A stretch of 64,000 nucleotides of DNA from Cordia subcordata. Its lineage: Eukaryota; Streptophyta; Magnoliopsida; Boraginales; Cordiaceae. Below, one piece after another: positions 47,157 through 62,018 of the stretch. The stretch covers positions 7,130,001-7,194,000 of the forward strand of contig JAPTOF010000014.1 of the NCBI GenBank assembly GCA_028554755.1, read 5' to 3'. Made by a program: the position numbers and the translations under genes. Every line of letters starts with the position of its first letter. Position 1 is the first letter of the stretch. A model generated the notes under the pieces. That model searched no databases. It saw only the letters and a list, made by a program, of their open reading frames with translations, and had not been told where the DNA came from.

Positions 47157-47786
47157 TAAATCATTTCTTATAATCTACGAAGAATAGCTATGTATGGAAT
47201 CTTCTTACCCTAACGAAGCGTTTAGGGTCTGCTCTTTCTCTCTCTCTTTTTTTTTTCGGGGGGGGGGGGGGTGGTATTTGGTTCAAATTAGTAAAGCTTT
47301 GAAGAATTGCTCTCTGGTTATCCATTCAAATTTTGACGAAACTGATATGAAAATAATATAAAAGAAAATATATAAATGAGAATGCTGTCTTTGTGCAGGG
47401 GTTTTGACGTAAATTTATGCACGTTCTTTGCTTTGCTTATAAGTTTGTCTTTGCAAGGAAGGTTGATGCTTAAGAATTGTTAATGATTGTGTGAATCTGA
47501 TTCAATGGGACTTCTACCTCACATGTTTAGCCATCGAATTAGAATGCAACTAAAGTCCACCTAATATGCTGGTGCTCATAGTGGTATGAGATTATGAGTG
47601 GAATTTAAGGAATATATATTGTTTATGTTATTTCATTATTTATAATAATTAAATTTCGTTTATAATATCGCATTATGAATAGATCCATCTCCATTTGAGA
47701 GAAAATATTTTCTGCCTCTCTCTTGTAACACCCCCCTCCCTCTTCCAACCCAACACCCTCCCAAAAAAAAAAAAGAAAAGAAAAAC

Positions 47787-48399
47787 TAAGGTCGCGTTTG
47801 GTTTGCCTGTTTTCTATTTTCATTTTTTAATTTTTATTTTCTAAAAATAATTTTCATTTTTTATTTTCTAAAATATAGAGAATGTGTTTGGTTATTAAAA
47901 ATGTTTTTCTTTTTGATATTTATTTACAAAATTGTCACATTGTTTTCTAAATTTTTTTAAAAATATTTACAAAATTGCCATCTTGTTTTCTAAATATTTT
48001 GGAGATATTTACAAAATTGTCATCTTGTTTTCTAAATTTTTCAGATATATTTATAAAATTTTCACCTTGTTTTCCAGATTTTTGGAAATATTTACAAAAC
48101 TGCTACCTTGTTTTCTAAATCTTTTAGAGTTATTTACAAAATTGTCACCTTATTTTTAAAATTTTTAGAATTATTTACAAAACTACCACCTTATTTTCTA
48201 AATCATTTAGAGTTATTTACAACATTACCACCTTATTTTAAGATAAATCACTTTTTTTTATGTTTTTTATTTTTCTAGAAAACTATTTTTTGTTTTCTGA
48301 AAATAAAAACAAAAATGCTTAACCAAATGAGTTTTCTATCATAATTTTCATTTTACATGAAAATAAAAACAGAAAACAGGCAAACCAAACACACCCTGA
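47787..48399. mobile_element. Inverted-repeat element with an internal 42-bp tandem array
   Basis: The left arm starts near GGTCGCGTTTGGTTTGCCTG, and the reverse-complemented right arm reads GGGTGTGTTTGGTTTGCCTG. Similarity continues for about 100 bp on each side (GTTTTCTATTTTCATTTT against GTTTTCTGTTTTTATTTT). The centre (47925-48236) is a tandem array. No target duplication is clear, so the superfamily is open. Confidence 0.7.
47925..48236. repeat. Minisatellite, eight copies of a 41-43 bp unit
   Basis: Each unit begins TTTACAAAATTGYCA or a close variant and continues as YCTTGTTTTCTAAATTTTT. Eight degenerate copies are stacked head to tail; the last is short. A 75-residue ORF across it is only a translation of the repeat. 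Confidence 0.9.
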
Positions 48400-49384
48400 G
48401 GCTCCATCTCCATTGTTTATTTAAATTAGAAAGTGTAAGAGAAATTTAAAATGTAAAAATTAAATTTTTTATTGTTTTATATTTTAATTTCTAATATTTT
48501 ATTTTATGTCGGTTTTTAATTCTTCTAATTTTAAATAATATGTTTTTAATAGTAAAATGTATTTTAGAAAATTTTTATTGAAAATGTTTTATAATGTGAT
48601 AATCAAATATTAAAATTTTTCTAGTATATCAATCAAACACGAAAAAAATTCCATATTCCAAGAAACCATTTTTCTCTGAGAATTATGATAAGCTGTATCA
48701 CTGTTATTGCATGGGTTCATTGAATTATGTATTGTGAGCTCTGTAATACTCTATGATCAATTTGAAAATGATAAGATACATGTTACCTTCTATAATGTGT
48801 TTAATTAGTTATTTATTTCTATTTTATAAAATTTGTCTCACAATTTTTTTTTATATTTTTAAAAAGATGACATCATCATCCTTTTTTATTTTTTTAATTC
48901 CGTAGATAAAATTATTTCAAGATTATCATTAAGAGGTAAGCAATTGATTGAAAAGAATTACAAACGATTAAGTAGTTAAATATTCATAAATAGGGGCATA
49001 TTTTCGTATAAATTTATAACTATTTTGTCCAAATTTCACTTATATTTGTAGAACATGCGTGTATACACCTGTTAAGTTGCATGAAAAATGTGAAAATAAT
49101 TATATATATATATATATGTTTAAATATCACAAAAAATTATTATACAAAATTTTTAAATCAAGTCAAATAACTAATTTTACAAATCACAATAAGTCATCAC
49201 CGCTTACACAGGGTTGCAGTAAAAGGCTGGTTTGAATTGATTTTTAAAATGCATTTTTCTTTAAAATTTTTAAAAAGTCAAAAGCTAGATTGAAATTTTT
49301 AAAAAATATTTTTTCATAAAAAAAATCTAAACTCATGGAAAATCTTGTCAAACGAAGTCAGTCAACAGAGTCACCCCCTTTTGG
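48400..49384. other. AT-rich intergenic region before the MSAP gene
   Basis: No gene is seen. A segment near 49228-49340 (CTGGTTTGAATTGATTTTTA to AATCTAAACTCATGG) resembles the MITEs elsewhere but its ends are not defined. GC content rises at about 49340, where the MSAP promoter begins. Confidence 0.5.
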
Positions 49385-49430
49385 TGACGTGCTATGTACA
49401 CGTGGCAAGTGCGTGCTCGATTTCCATTGG
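49385..49430. promoter_or_regulatory. ER-stress-type (ERSE-I) and ACGT promoter motifs of the MSAP gene
   Basis: The span 49412-49430 reads CGTG-N10-ATTGG, the exact reverse complement of the plant ERSE-I consensus CCAAT-N10-CACG. Just upstream are CACGTGGC (49399-49406), a G-box/ABRE, and TGACGTG (49385-49391), an ACGT core like those bound by bZIP factors. A further CCAAT lies at about 49471. They sit about 220-265 bp before the start codon, within normal promoter range. In plants ERSE-I is bound by bZIP28 with NF-Y during the unfolded protein response. Functional use here is inferred. Confidence 0.6.
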
Positions 49431-49649
49431 CTGAAAGTGTGGGCCCGAACACACCCCAAACATCAACCCAGCCAATCAGAGACGCCACAACACGTATGAA
49501 TTTTCCGGGCCACCGAAAAACGACGCCGTACACAACCCCCATAACAATCCAACGTAGCTAATACTCGAAAACACAACAAGAACTATAACAAGAAACATCA
49601 AACAACAAAAACCTTAGTGAGTCTTTTGCTTGTCTGGGCCAACACAAAA

Positions 49650-52581
49650 ATGGCTAAATTACATAAAAAAGCATTAAAAATGTTGTTTTTCTTGGTAATT
49701 TTATCATCATCATCATCATCATCGATAAACCTCGCACTTGGTTCCAAGAAACCAGCTGGGGTTGCAAGAAAAGAAGATATACCATACATTCAATGTCAAG
49801 TTTGTAAGATACTGGCGAAAGAGTTGTACACTCAAGTACAAGCAAAAGATGCTCAGATTTCTCCCAAGAAGGTAACTTTTTCATCTGGGTATTTCTCTAC
49901 TATCCATTGTGTGTTAGTGATCTAAGATTATTGTAATGGGGGCAGTGAGATATCTGGTATATGACTTCATGTTTACTGTATATGATTTACTTTTATTTAG
50001 CTGGATTTGATTGTGTTTTAGAATTTATTTATTTATTTTTATCTGAATTTGTTAAGTTGATTTGGAGATATGGCTCTTGATTAGTTTATTTTCTTTTTCT
50101 TTTGTTTTTTTGGGTTGTTGATGGGATGATCAGATATCAGAGTATGAAATCATTGAGATTTCAGAGAATGTTTGCAACTTGAAGAAGCAGGAAGCTGATT
50201 GGATTCTTAAAATTGATATTGTGGAAAAAGGGGATGCATTGGAGGTAAGAATGTTAGCTGCTTATTCTCTTCTTTTGATATACTTTGTCCCCTTAATTGA
50301 GACTCATGCTTGGCAACAGTTGTCTTGTGCTGAATATAAGCTAGCTCCAAATAAGTAACTCGAGTTATCACTTAAACCCATAACGATAACTTATAAGCAA
50401 TTCTCTTATCATGTCTACCGCCATTGCAGAATGTATAGAGAGCCAGTTGCTTTTTTATGAGTTCTGTGTATGGAAAATAATGGGTTATCTATAAAACTGA
50501 AAACTTAGAATCATTTGTTTATTTAGGAGGGATGTCGGTAGTAGAAGCGCGGTAAACTAGGAGTTATATGGCCAAGCATAATGGTGTGAGAAGAGGGAGG
50601 AATGTTTATGACAAATTGAAGGGGAAAGTGTTTTAGTGAAAAAGTTAGGCTCTGACAACTTTAATTTCCTTGCCAAGCATAGTTAATTATTTTTGCTATT
50701 CTGGAAGTTGCAAATTGTAAAATGTGCATGTTCAGGTTAAGTGTTTTTTCTGTATCTAATGCTTTTATGCGCGTGTGCTTTCTTCTATGTTCCTTCTGCC
50801 AGCTTGTTGAACAAGACTCTGAAGGACAATGTGGTTCAGAATGCAAAACTATCGAGCGAGCTTGTCAAGAGGCAAGTTTTGCCAGTCAATACCTTTTAAG
50901 CATTTAACCATATGTTCATGAATACCTTTGATCATATTTCTTAATCCTGGGCTCTGTGTCTATGTTCATAGAATTCACCAATGTCACTTATTTCTACCTT
51001 GGTATTCCACAGATTATGGGGTATTCTGATACTGATGTGGCAGAATACTTATACAAAAACAAGCCTCAGATTGAATCATTGGTAAGTTTCCTTTGCAAGG
51101 ACCTCACAGGAGCATGCAAAAGAAAGCCACCACCTGTTCCCAAGGTAACTTCTCTAACTATGCCATTTTCTTGAGGACCATTCTCAAGTTAGCTGATTAT
51201 TTGCCCCCCCCCCCCCTCCCCCCTCCAATCCTTTCTTATGTGTGTCTAATGCCTTTGATCAAATCTTTGCCATTTGATAACATGCTTAAGTATCACTGTC
51301 TATAGCGCCTAAAATTGTCTTTCTATTGAAATATTTGCTTAAGAGAACACTTCTCAAGATCTATCCTTTACATTATTGTGTTACTATACTTGCTATAAGT
51401 TTAGCTAATTGCATTTCATTGCAAGAGCCCTATTAGGATCAAGACCGACAGCCAGGTATCATTTACGTTATTGTGTTAGTATACTTGCTACCAGTGAATG
51501 GAAGTTAATCTGCGATCAGTTTCTCATTTGGTCAAGTAGGAAGCCTGGTTGAGTTACTAGTTGGAGTTCTGTGGCACAGGAAGTGATTCGTCTTTCTTTG
51601 CCTGTACGAGAAGTCTAATTTTTAGTGGCCTCAACTTTACCAATCATGAATAGTTTCTTTATTTTGGGCTTTCTGAGCGCTTAATGCAATACATATAGGC
51701 TTAATTCTTTCCATAGTGGACATCATGTGATAATTCTCCTTTCGACTCATTTCCTAGTGTATTATTTCATGTGCTTGTTATGCTCCAATATAAATCCGAT
51801 TGCTTCCCATGCCCATTTTCTGCATCTTCTATAACACTGATATGAGTCTTAGAGTTTGCCTTTAGACTTGGTCTTAAACTACTCACTGCTCCCCCATGTA
51901 CGATTTACAATCTAGATAAATGCATCATATAGATGTAAGATCTGCTGTACATAGAAGCTTAAAATTCCACTGCCATGTGAAAATTTTCTCCTTGGCCGAT
52001 AATCTTGTCCTCCTTTTTCTTCAGGATAGGACTCCAGGTGAGCCTTTTGTTCCCAAGTCTGCTAAAGAGGCTGAAATGGAAAGACTGCTAAAGTCAATGG
52101 AGGTACTGGTTATCAATCAAAGTTCATGCTTCTTCCAAAACTCTTGTTGCTGATCTCAGATTTATTTATAATGGATTACTATGTTTAGGGTCTTCCTGGA
52201 GCACCTGGCATGAAAATGTACTCAAGGGAGGATTTGATGAAGCAAAACTTTGGTGATGAAGATGCAGAAGATGACGACGATGATGAGGAAGAATTCCCTT
52301 CCAAATTGGTAACTATAAGAAATATTTGACATCAGATAACCTTATTTCTGGGGACAAGTAGATTATTTTGCTAATGTAACCTATTGTGACAGGGAAAAGT
52401 TCTGAGAGAAAAAGAAAGTAAGAACAGTGACTGGAAGCAGAGGATCACTCGACAAATTCTAGACGCTGGTGAAGCAGTGAAGACTAGAGTAGGCAGGGCC
52501 TCCGCCTGGCTTCGAGAATGGTGGAGAAGGAGAACAGCTTCAAAGAAGAAGAGTTCAAAGTCCACCAAGTCAGAGCTTTAG
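49650..52581 (+). CDS. ER saposin-like MSAP protein (TLR4 regulator/MIR-interacting MSAP family)
   Basis: Seven exons (49650-49871, 50134-50244, 50803-50871, 51013-51144, 52025-52102, 52189-52308, 52393-52581) give 306 residues. A hydrophobic signal peptide (about 11-32, with seven Ser) is followed by a saposin-like region with eight cysteines (49, 52, 88, 121, 125, 132, 162, 169). Then come a Pro-rich link, an acidic Asp/Glu run (about 227-239) and a basic tail ending KSEL, a plausible variant of the KDEL retrieval signal. The layout matches plant proteins such as At1g42480 and At4g29520, related to animal CNPY/MSAP ER proteins that assist folding of membrane receptors. The plant function is not established. 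Intron 3 starts with GC rather than GT (AG|GCAAGT). A G-rich/C-rich run lies in intron 4 (about 51205). Earlier frame extension uses only a GTG, so ATG 49650 is the start. Confidence 0.9.
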
Positions 52582-53544
52582 CCCTCAACAGTAACATGAA
52601 AATATATGAGAACCCTTCATTATTCAGTCCCTCCACTTTTTTATTGTATCATCTTGATGATTGAGAAGAACCATAGCCCTCGATAGAAGCTAATCCTGCC
52701 AGCAATTTTGTCTCCACTTCTTAGATTTTCAGCTCCTAGTTTATTCATCTGCAGACCATTTTTAGTTTCTCAGACAGAAGTTACTACTGCCCTATAATTA
52801 ACTTGCATTAAACTTTACTGCACGTATTATAACTCAATATTAAGTGGGTTCAATAATTTCTGTCGAATTGGGGGGCGAGACAGGTTCATAGCAGAGGCTA
52901 GCCGAGCAAGTAAAGAGCTCTTGGAGCAACAGAAACAAAGGGTTCACCTTGCCTAAGCCCGTTGAAAGTTTCAATCTCTATTTGAAATTAGTATGATTTG
53001 TTGCTATTGCCGGTGTCTGGTTAGTTCTCTTCCAGTACTTGAAGAAGCACTTTGTTGAGCTCTTAAAGGTTAGGAAACAAGGTTGATCATGGATGAAAAG
53101 TAGTACTGGAATTTTGTAAAGTCATTAATTGGAGTATGAAAATCAAGGGCTTGTTATGGATGTGCAGGATAAATCTCAATTACTCGGTGAAAAAAGACCA
53201 TCATGTCCACAACCCCACTGTACTACAAGATCCACTGCATCTTGAAGAGAAATAGAGCAGAAAGGTTTAGTTAATAAGCGCACAATATTGTCCAAAAATA
53301 AGTTGCATGAGCATTACAAAATAATGTTATCGCAAAGGTTCACAACGATTAGAAGACATGATACATCAAATTAAATAATTGCTGCATTTGTTGTAAGAGA
53401 AAAAAAAAATACAGTACAAAATGCCGGTTTAAGTACCGATTGCAACTTCCTTAAGCAGCTATGAGACAATTGCTTGCTCTTTTCTGAATGCGAGGAAAAC
53501 AATAACACCAAGAGAAATCTTCAGACTTGCGCCAGCACAAAATA
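52582..53544. other. Intergenic region between convergent MSAP and PRMT genes
   Basis: This holds the 3' UTRs of the two convergent genes. I see no further gene or repeat. Confidence 0.6.
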
Positions 53545-57606
<4,062 letters not shown>

Positions 57607-57989
57607 TATTTTGGTCAAGAATTCAATTTATTTATTACTATTATTATTAATTTTTGCTACTTTCTCTACGAGGGTTTGGGTTTTAGGAAAGTGAGGAGGG
57701 TGGCTGGAATTTTTGCTAGGGTTTAAGAAGGGGGGGTTTTGTGCTGCCTGCGAATACCAATATATGAAGGGTTTGACCATTGCGTTAATTTTCGCGCTCT
57801 CTAAAATATCTTTCCTCGACAGAAATATTTGAGTTTGCCTTCCATAATTTTTGCTGAAGACATCGTTTAATTTTATTTTATTTTATTCTTACAACGTGCT
57901 TTTTTAAAGTAATTTTGAATAGAGGAAAAAAGTACCGGTCTCTAGCTTCTGTTCTATTACGTACTTTCAAAAAGGAAAAAAAAAAATCA
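57607..57989. other. Promoter and 5' region of the PRMT1 gene
   Basis: This is non-coding sequence upstream of the PRMT1 start. A 7-G run lies near 57730. No other gene is visible. Confidence 0.5.
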
Positions 57990-58791
57990 CGTCACCTATT
58001 GCGTTACCTCCTATATTCTAAAAATTTCAGATCACCCCTTATATTTTTTTAAAACTTATCATATTAACTCCCACCGTCTATTTTTGTCAAATTTGAGTCA
58101 CATAGGCTACAAATATTTTTAATCAGTTTGCCCTCTTTTTGGACAAAAATATCCGTAACAACATCATCTTCATCTTCATCTTCATCTTCATCGTCAACAT
58201 CATCTTACTCTGTGTATGTATGTATATATACATCAACTAATCTATTTTTTTAGTTACAATAATCTTCACTTTCACACCAATCAAAATTATAAGCAAATCT
58301 TTTTTCTTCATCTTCTTCATTGTCTTCATTTTCATTTTCATCATCAACATCATCTTAATCTTAATATATGTATATATGTATATATACATCAATTAATCCA
58401 TTTTTTTTTACCACCATCAACACTGCCAATCTGTAACCATTCTTGATAGGTGCATCATGGAATGTATTCAAGATACAATAAAAATTTGAACAAGAAGATA
58501 GTAACGCACTTTCTTTTTCTTTCTTATTACCGGGTTGGATGATAGGGAATTAGGGATTTTAGGTATTTTATTATATAAGCATTAGATTTATTTCACTTAC
58601 TGATAAAAAATTTTTATTACTTCATTTCAGGTATAAAATGGTCATTTCAAACTTGTATTTAACGTTGTTAACGTTTAACTAACTATAAGGGAGAGGGTAA
58701 TCAATTCAAAAAAATACAAGGGGGCAATCTGAAATTTTAAGAACATAAGGGCGTAACGTGATACTTTCGCATATCAGAGGGAGTTAACGTG
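57990..58791. mobile_element. Mutator-like inverted-repeat element
   Basis: The left arm (CACGTCACCTATTGCGTTAC, then AAAATTTCAGATCACCCCTT) is mirrored on the right, whose reverse complement reads CACGTTAACTCCCTCTGATA, then AAAATTTCAGATTGCCCCCT. The arms are about 90-110 bp and diverged. Between them is a duplicated segment (58162-58257 and 58307-58412), each starting with TCATCT-type hexamers and containing GTATATATACATCAAYTAAT. No target duplication could be fixed because both flanks are A-rich. Confidence 0.6.
58162..58412. repeat. Imperfect internal duplication with TCATCT hexamers
   Basis: Two copies about 150 bp apart share a (TCATCT)n run, TCAACATCATCTTA, a TATG-rich stretch and GTATATATACATCAAYTAATC followed by a T run. 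Confidence 0.7.
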
Positions 58792-59124
58792 AAATTTACC
58801 CAAAAAAAAAACAAGTTTAACCATATTTTTTATTATTTTATCTTTACTTTTTTTAATATATCTTTGTTATTTAATTATATTTATTATTTTATCTTATATT
58901 TGTCTTTCTATATTTATTACTATAGTCTATCAACAAATAGCCATTTTTATCTTTTTTTCCTTAAAACAAAAAAATCTAGTTTGATGAGCTTAATTAAAAT
59001 TCAATTCGAACAACCTCTAAATCTATGCAAGTTCTAACTTTATGTCACTACTTTTGTATTACTTATATGGTTATAACTCTTCCAGTCGCCCCTAATTGCT
59101 AGGATTTGACTACAAATAATCAAT

Positions 59125-59660
59125 TAGTGATGGATCTTAAACAAAACATTTGGGGGGAGGGGGGGGGGGGAGGAGGAGGGGGGCAAATTATCAATATTAT
59201 AACGAGCATATGAAAATGTATATAAAAACTATTAAAATGCTTTTTTATTTTCAAGTATCAGAAAGTATGTTCAAATACAAATAATTTTAAAAAAAGTTAA
59301 CACAAATCATATTAGTATAATAATATACCGCAGTTATAATACTCCTCAATATTCTTTTATAAAAAAAAAAATGAATTGAGACTTGAAATTTTCTACATAA
59401 ATTGGTAAGAAAAAATTAGATATCTGTATAAAGTAAATGAAAATAAAACTAACATTCATACAGATTGAATAATTCAATTAACATTTAAATAAAATTTGTC
59501 ATAAATAATAACAACTCAATTTATACAAATTAAATTAGTTGGATTCTTAGAGGCCAACTAGAAATTTTTTATTTTTTATTTATAAAAAATCAATTTTATT
59601 ATATATGTATCTTTTTTTTGGGTGGACATGGCCCCTCCTTATAGTAAGGTAGATCCGCCT
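59125..59660. mobile_element. Possible small transposon with purine run
   Basis: AGTGATGGATCTTAAAC on the left and AGAAGGCGGATCTACC on the reverse-complemented right form a loose inverted repeat, each followed by a G-rich run (a 32-base almost pure G tract at 59152-59183, and GGAGGGGCCATGTCCACCC from the right). Boundaries and class are uncertain; no target duplication was found. Confidence 0.35.
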
Positions 59661-60303
59661 TCTCATACACTTGAATCACTCACTTATCCCTTTTGCATTG
59701 TTAATCTATAATTTAATCCTAAGTCCTTATAATAAATTATTGTTACACAAAAAATAAAAAAGGAATCAATTGAATTTGCCTCTCAACTCTTTTATAATTT
59801 TTCTAATTTGTTTTACGACCTCTTTATTCTCTTTAGTTTTATAATACAGTGTAGTTTTTCTCTTCTAAATGACAAAAAAAAAAAAAAGAATTTTCACGGA
59901 GTGTAAAAAATGCTGACATCATATCAATTGATATTCAACATAATCATTCAAATATACTGTCAAATAAAAGTAAACTAACGCGATTGTTAAATACAAGTAA
60001 GCTAGTGCAATTTCAGGGGATATGTGCAAGTTTAAGTAGTTCCTATTTTCTATTATATCTAACTTTTGTTTTAAAAAGTCTACAAAAAGTAGGCCAAAAT
60101 TTTGATAGATTAGAAAGGAGTTGTTACAAGAAGTTTAATTTACAAGTCATTACATCATTTTACCACCTCATGTGGCCTTGATAATTGATGAGGCACATGC
60201 AAGAATTGGGTTCACTACTTGAGCTGGGCTTTTGCAAGTCCACAAATTCATTGTTTAGTTTGGTACTCCGCATTCTATGTATGACTATTTTTCAAACAAG
60301 AGA

Positions 60304-62018
60304 TCTGTTTGGCCTAAGTGTTTTTTGTGACTTTAAAAACTAAAATTGACTTATTGGCTCATTTTTAAAAGAGCTTTTTAATAAAAGTTATAGCTAAAAA
60401 AAACTGAAAAATCATAAGCTTTTAAATTGGAGTTTAAAAAAAAAATTTTAAAAAAATTAATTATGGAATTGAATGCTTCTTAATTGGTGTATTTTATGCA
60501 TTTTTGCATATTTATGCTTCGAAAAAGGAGATAGAATCATTATATATAGATTGAAGAGACTTTTGGACGTGTTTGGAGCTGATAAAATTGATTCTGCTAC
60601 CTTAGAAAATACCATGTGAAGTCTACTTGGGATTGACTGAGCTTTGACCGGAGTCTGAAGATATTTTTGCAACACTTTTGGAAAAGAATTGCATTAAATA
60701 CTTGCCATATTTTAGAAAGGAAGGAGATTAATTATAGAAGACTTTTATTTCATCAAGAATTTTAATTAAAGATTTTTACTTTTTATTTTGCTTAACTTTT
60801 AAAGTGTCTCCTTATCCAAGAAGGACTCTAGTTAAGAATTTTTCCTTTATATTTTCATATGCACATTTCATAGAGGATCTAGACTTTATTTAGATGATAA
60901 TTTTTTGCAGACTATTTTTCTTTTAGGCGCCATCTTCATGACTATGGAGTTCTATTTTTTTTTTCTCTAACCAAGGGTTAATCCAGATTTTGGTTTTTAA
61001 AATACCATAAGATATAACTGATTCTATCATTTCACTTTTATTTTGATACTTGTGTGTTTACTGTTTTAAGAATTAATATTGTCTTATGATTGTTTAATTT
61101 TTTTGCAATTATTCAATTGCTTGATGATATCAAAATAGATTAATTTAATTAATTTAAGAATAGTGGTAACCAAATCTCTTGTGCAAACATATATCTAATT
61201 GAGTGATTTGTTATGAGAGAATCGACAGGTCTTTCTAGAACCTAATGCTGTCATTAGATAGACTTTGCAGGACCTAATGCTACAATTAGATAGACCTTGT
61301 GGGCATTCTAGGGGTTAAACTATTATCAGCACTATAAGGAAAGATTAAGTTGTTAAGCCGTGTCGACGATCATAATTGGTTTATCAAAATAAATAGAAGT
61401 CATATTTGCATCGAGAATCAAATATGTTGACCAAAACTGATATTAAACCCAAGGCTAGGCTTAATTCCCATTAATTTCTCGTTTAATATTATTTTTCTAA
61501 CATTTATCTAAGTCTAAATTGCATCATCAGCTTTAATTTTATTGTTATTTATATTTTTCTATTTTCTGCTCAACTACGTGCCCAGCGTTAGTGGTCCAGT
61601 GTGCTGAATAGTTTTATTTAATTTTATTTTTGCATTAAAATTTCCTTTTTTATTGTGGCTTATTTGATTAATCTACTTGACATAATTAACATATTCTAAA
61701 TCTCCTAATCTTTGTGGACTCAACCATTTCTCACCATGTATTTGAATTAAATTTGCGAGGTAAGAGATAAAAATTTATTTTTGGTGATTTTGACATCTAT
61801 CAATATCAAAAATTATTTTCTTTCATTTTTTTTTCTCAAAAATATTACTCCGTATTTTTAAAGTTCAATATTGCCCTTAAAACAATTAAAAGCTCGACTA
61901 ATAAAATACAAAGTCAGACAACTAACAACATTTATTGAACAGAACTTTTACTCAAAGCTATACTGCTAAAAGCTCTACAACTTAACAATTGAAATCTCAC
62001 AACTAGGCCAAATAGAGT
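60304..62018. repeat. Possible inverted-repeat element or nested repeats
   Basis: CTGTTTGGCCTAAGTG on the left and CTATTTGGCCTAGTTG on the reverse-complemented right are followed by related AAAAGAGCTTTT- and AAGTTATAGCT-like strings, suggesting the two ends of one element. The interior (about 60440-61800) is different in character and may be a second insertion; it contains an imperfect repeated motif CCTAATGCTRYMATTAGATAGACYTTG at about 61240 and 61274. No coding domain was recognised. Confidence 0.35.

Noticed and set aside
47932..48159. 75-residue ORF with repeated Lys-Ile-Tyr/Leu-Phe units
   Set aside because: It is a translation of the 42-bp minisatellite at 47925-48236 and has no start context or homology.
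47925..48236. CRISPR-like regular repeat spacing
   Set aside because: The units are directly adjacent with no unique spacers, and the DNA is plant nuclear.
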